Below, in pieces: positions 63,050 to 64,000 of a DNA stretch of 64,000 bases. The notes under the pieces were generated by a model that was given only the letters and a program-made list of their open reading frames with translations, was not told where the DNA came from and did no database searches. The DNA is from Microbaculum marinum (lineage in GTDB: Bacteria; Pseudomonadota; Alphaproteobacteria; Rhizobiales; Tepidamorphaceae): the NCBI RefSeq assembly GCF_042646165.1, contig NZ_JBHRTC010000022.1. One strand, written 5' to 3'. The translations under genes and the position numbers were made by a program. Numbering within the stretch: position 1 is the first letter of the stretch; every line of letters starts with the position of its first letter.

Positions 63050-64000
63050 ATGAAGAAACCGCTCTATTCCGGCTGGGTGATCCTCGTCGACAGCCTCAAG
63101 GATTTCCCGAACGCCGAGACCCCGCACAAGGTCATCACCACACGCGAGTATCTGGCCAGACCGCAATTGTTCGACGCCGGCCGGCCGAAGGTCATCAACC
63201 TCTCCCGGTCGTACGCCTACCAGAGCCGGGGGTATTTCTGCTCGCTGCTCGCCGAAGCGCGCGGACACCGGGTGTTGCCGACCGTCGAGGCGATGCTGGA
63301 TCTTGCCGGTCGCGATCTGTACGGCCACGCGATCCCGGAACTCGAGGAGCAGCTCAATCGCTGCGCCCGCGCCGCCCGGCACGAGCCCGAGGAGGAACTG
63401 CGGCTCTTCATCTGCATGGGCGTCGTCGAGGACAGCCGCTACGAGAAGTTCGCCCGGCTGCTGTTCGACTGGTTCCGGTGCCCGATCATCGAGGTGACCG
63501 CAGCGCCCGGCGAGTGGTTGTCCATCAAGCGCATGCGCCCGCGTCCGCTGAACAAGCTCGACGCGTCCCAGGGCGCGGCCTTCCGGGATGCGCTGCACAA
63601 CCACACGACGCGCGACTGGCGCTCACCGAAGGCCCGGCCGAGCCTGAAGTACAGCCTTGCCGTCCTGCACGACCCGAAGGAGGCGCTTGCGCCCTCCATG
63701 CTGTCGTCGATCAAGCATTTTGCCCGGATCGCGGAAAAGCACGACATCGAGGTGGAGCCGATCACGAAGAAGCACTTCCACCAGCTTGCCGAATACGACG
63801 CGCTGTTCATCCGGGAAACAACATCGATCGACAACCACACCTATCGCTTCGCGCGACGGGCGATGCAGGAGGGCATGCCGGTCATCGACGATCCGGTGTC
63901 GATGATCCGCTGCACCAACAAGGTCTATCTGAAGGAACTTCTGACGGCCAACGACATCCCGGTTCCGCCGACCGTCGTGGTGGCGAACCTCGAGGAACTG
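63050..64000 (+). CDS. RimK-like ATP-grasp protein with N-terminal RLAN-type domain, 3' end cut
   Basis: The first 317 residues are visible, ending at the window edge. Residues 1 to about 190 match the N-terminal RimK-like domain (RLAN) as I know it (KVITTREYLARPQLFDAGRPKVINLSRSYAYQSRGYFCSLLAEARGHRVLP), followed by SLAVLHDPKEALAPS and the pre-ATP-grasp domain (FIRETTSIDNHTYRFARRAMQEGMPVIDDPVSMIRCTNKVYLKELL), whose Lys is the first ATP ligand. Such proteins ligate amino acids to a peptide or protein. A strong AAAGGAGGGG lies 15 bases before ATG 63050. The gene product is unknown in function. Confidence 0.9.
   Translation, partial: MKKPLYSGWVILVDSLKDFPNAETPHKVITTREYLARPQLFDAGRPKVINLSRSYAYQSRGYFCSLLAEARGHRVLPTVEAMLDLAGRDLYGHAIPELEEQLNRCARAARHEPEEELRLFICMGVVEDSRYEKFARLLFDWFRCPIIEVTAAPGEWLSIKRMRPRPLNKLDASQGAAFRDALHNHTTRDWRSPKARPSLKYSLAVLHDPKEALAPSMLSSIKHFARIAEKHDIEVEPITKKHFHQLAEYDALFIRETTSIDNHTYRFARRAMQEGMPVIDDPVSMIRCTNKVYLKELLTANDIPVPPTVVVANLEEL

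Overview
The window is high-GC, densely packed chromosomal DNA from an alphaproteobacterium, most likely Hyphomicrobiales (Rhizobiales-like). The pointers are a Porin_2-type outer membrane porin, an HWE-family histidine kinase, ABC and TRAP uptake systems in quantity, and intergenic palindromes whose chance translations read like 'MAGLVPA' and 'DKPGHD', which are familiar from this order. I see no rRNA, tRNA, CRISPR array, prophage, integrase or transposase. The identification rests on gene content only.

Layout. 1-4.6 kb: a cut SPFH/band-7 gene, ferrochelatase hemH, a periplasmic 5'-nucleotidase-like protein and a membrane protein of unknown role. 4.8-5.3 kb: a small GIY-YIG endonuclease gene with copies of one palindrome family on both sides. 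5.4-14.6 kb: a minus-strand branched-chain-amino-acid-type (Liv) ABC transporter operon bracketed by two acyl-CoA-ligase-like genes and carrying a cupin; a candidate operator palindrome lies upstream. 14.8-18 kb: porin, Crp/Fnr regulator and a divergent SDR that lacks the catalytic Tyr/Lys. 18.5-22 kb: a fused indolepyruvate ferredoxin oxidoreductase. 22.7-27.1 kb: an agmatine-to-putrescine set (aguA, an MFS transporter, aguB) behind an acyl-CoA dehydrogenase. 27.2-31.5 kb: a TRAP transporter operon with an SDR and a DUF3008 protein.

31.8-37.8 kb: a PuuD-like amidotransferase, a HAD dehalogenase, then a cobalt-type nitrile hydratase (alpha, beta, activator) converging on a NicO/RcnA-type Ni/Co transporter with two tandem DUF1007 proteins, which looks like enzyme plus metal supply. 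37.9-43.3 kb: an L,D-transpeptidase, a glycosyltransferase with an in-frame 15-bp tandem repeat, leucine dehydrogenase, a DUF1275 protein and a class III aminotransferase. 43.4-48.8 kb: gamma-glutamyltransferase, an amidase, OpgG and ChaC. 48.9-51.6 kb: copper ATPase divergent from csoR with two CsoR-type operators. 51.7-54.3 kb: an HWE kinase, then a carboxymuconolactone-decarboxylase gene with an ECF41 sigma factor behind a promoter that matches the ECF41 motif as I remember it. 54.3-62.3 kb: two M20 amidohydrolases with a dipeptide-type ABC transporter. 62.4-64 kb: a GNAT gene and the start of a RimK-like ATP-grasp gene that runs off the window.

The common theme is scavenging of small nitrogenous and acyl compounds (amino acids, peptides, agmatine, nitriles/amides, glutathione, keto acids). 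Most genes sit in tight minus-strand operons with ATGA or GTGA stop/start overlaps. The longer gene-free gaps at 11.5, 18.1, 22.1-22.7 and 32.7 kb are filled with composite inverted-repeat elements.
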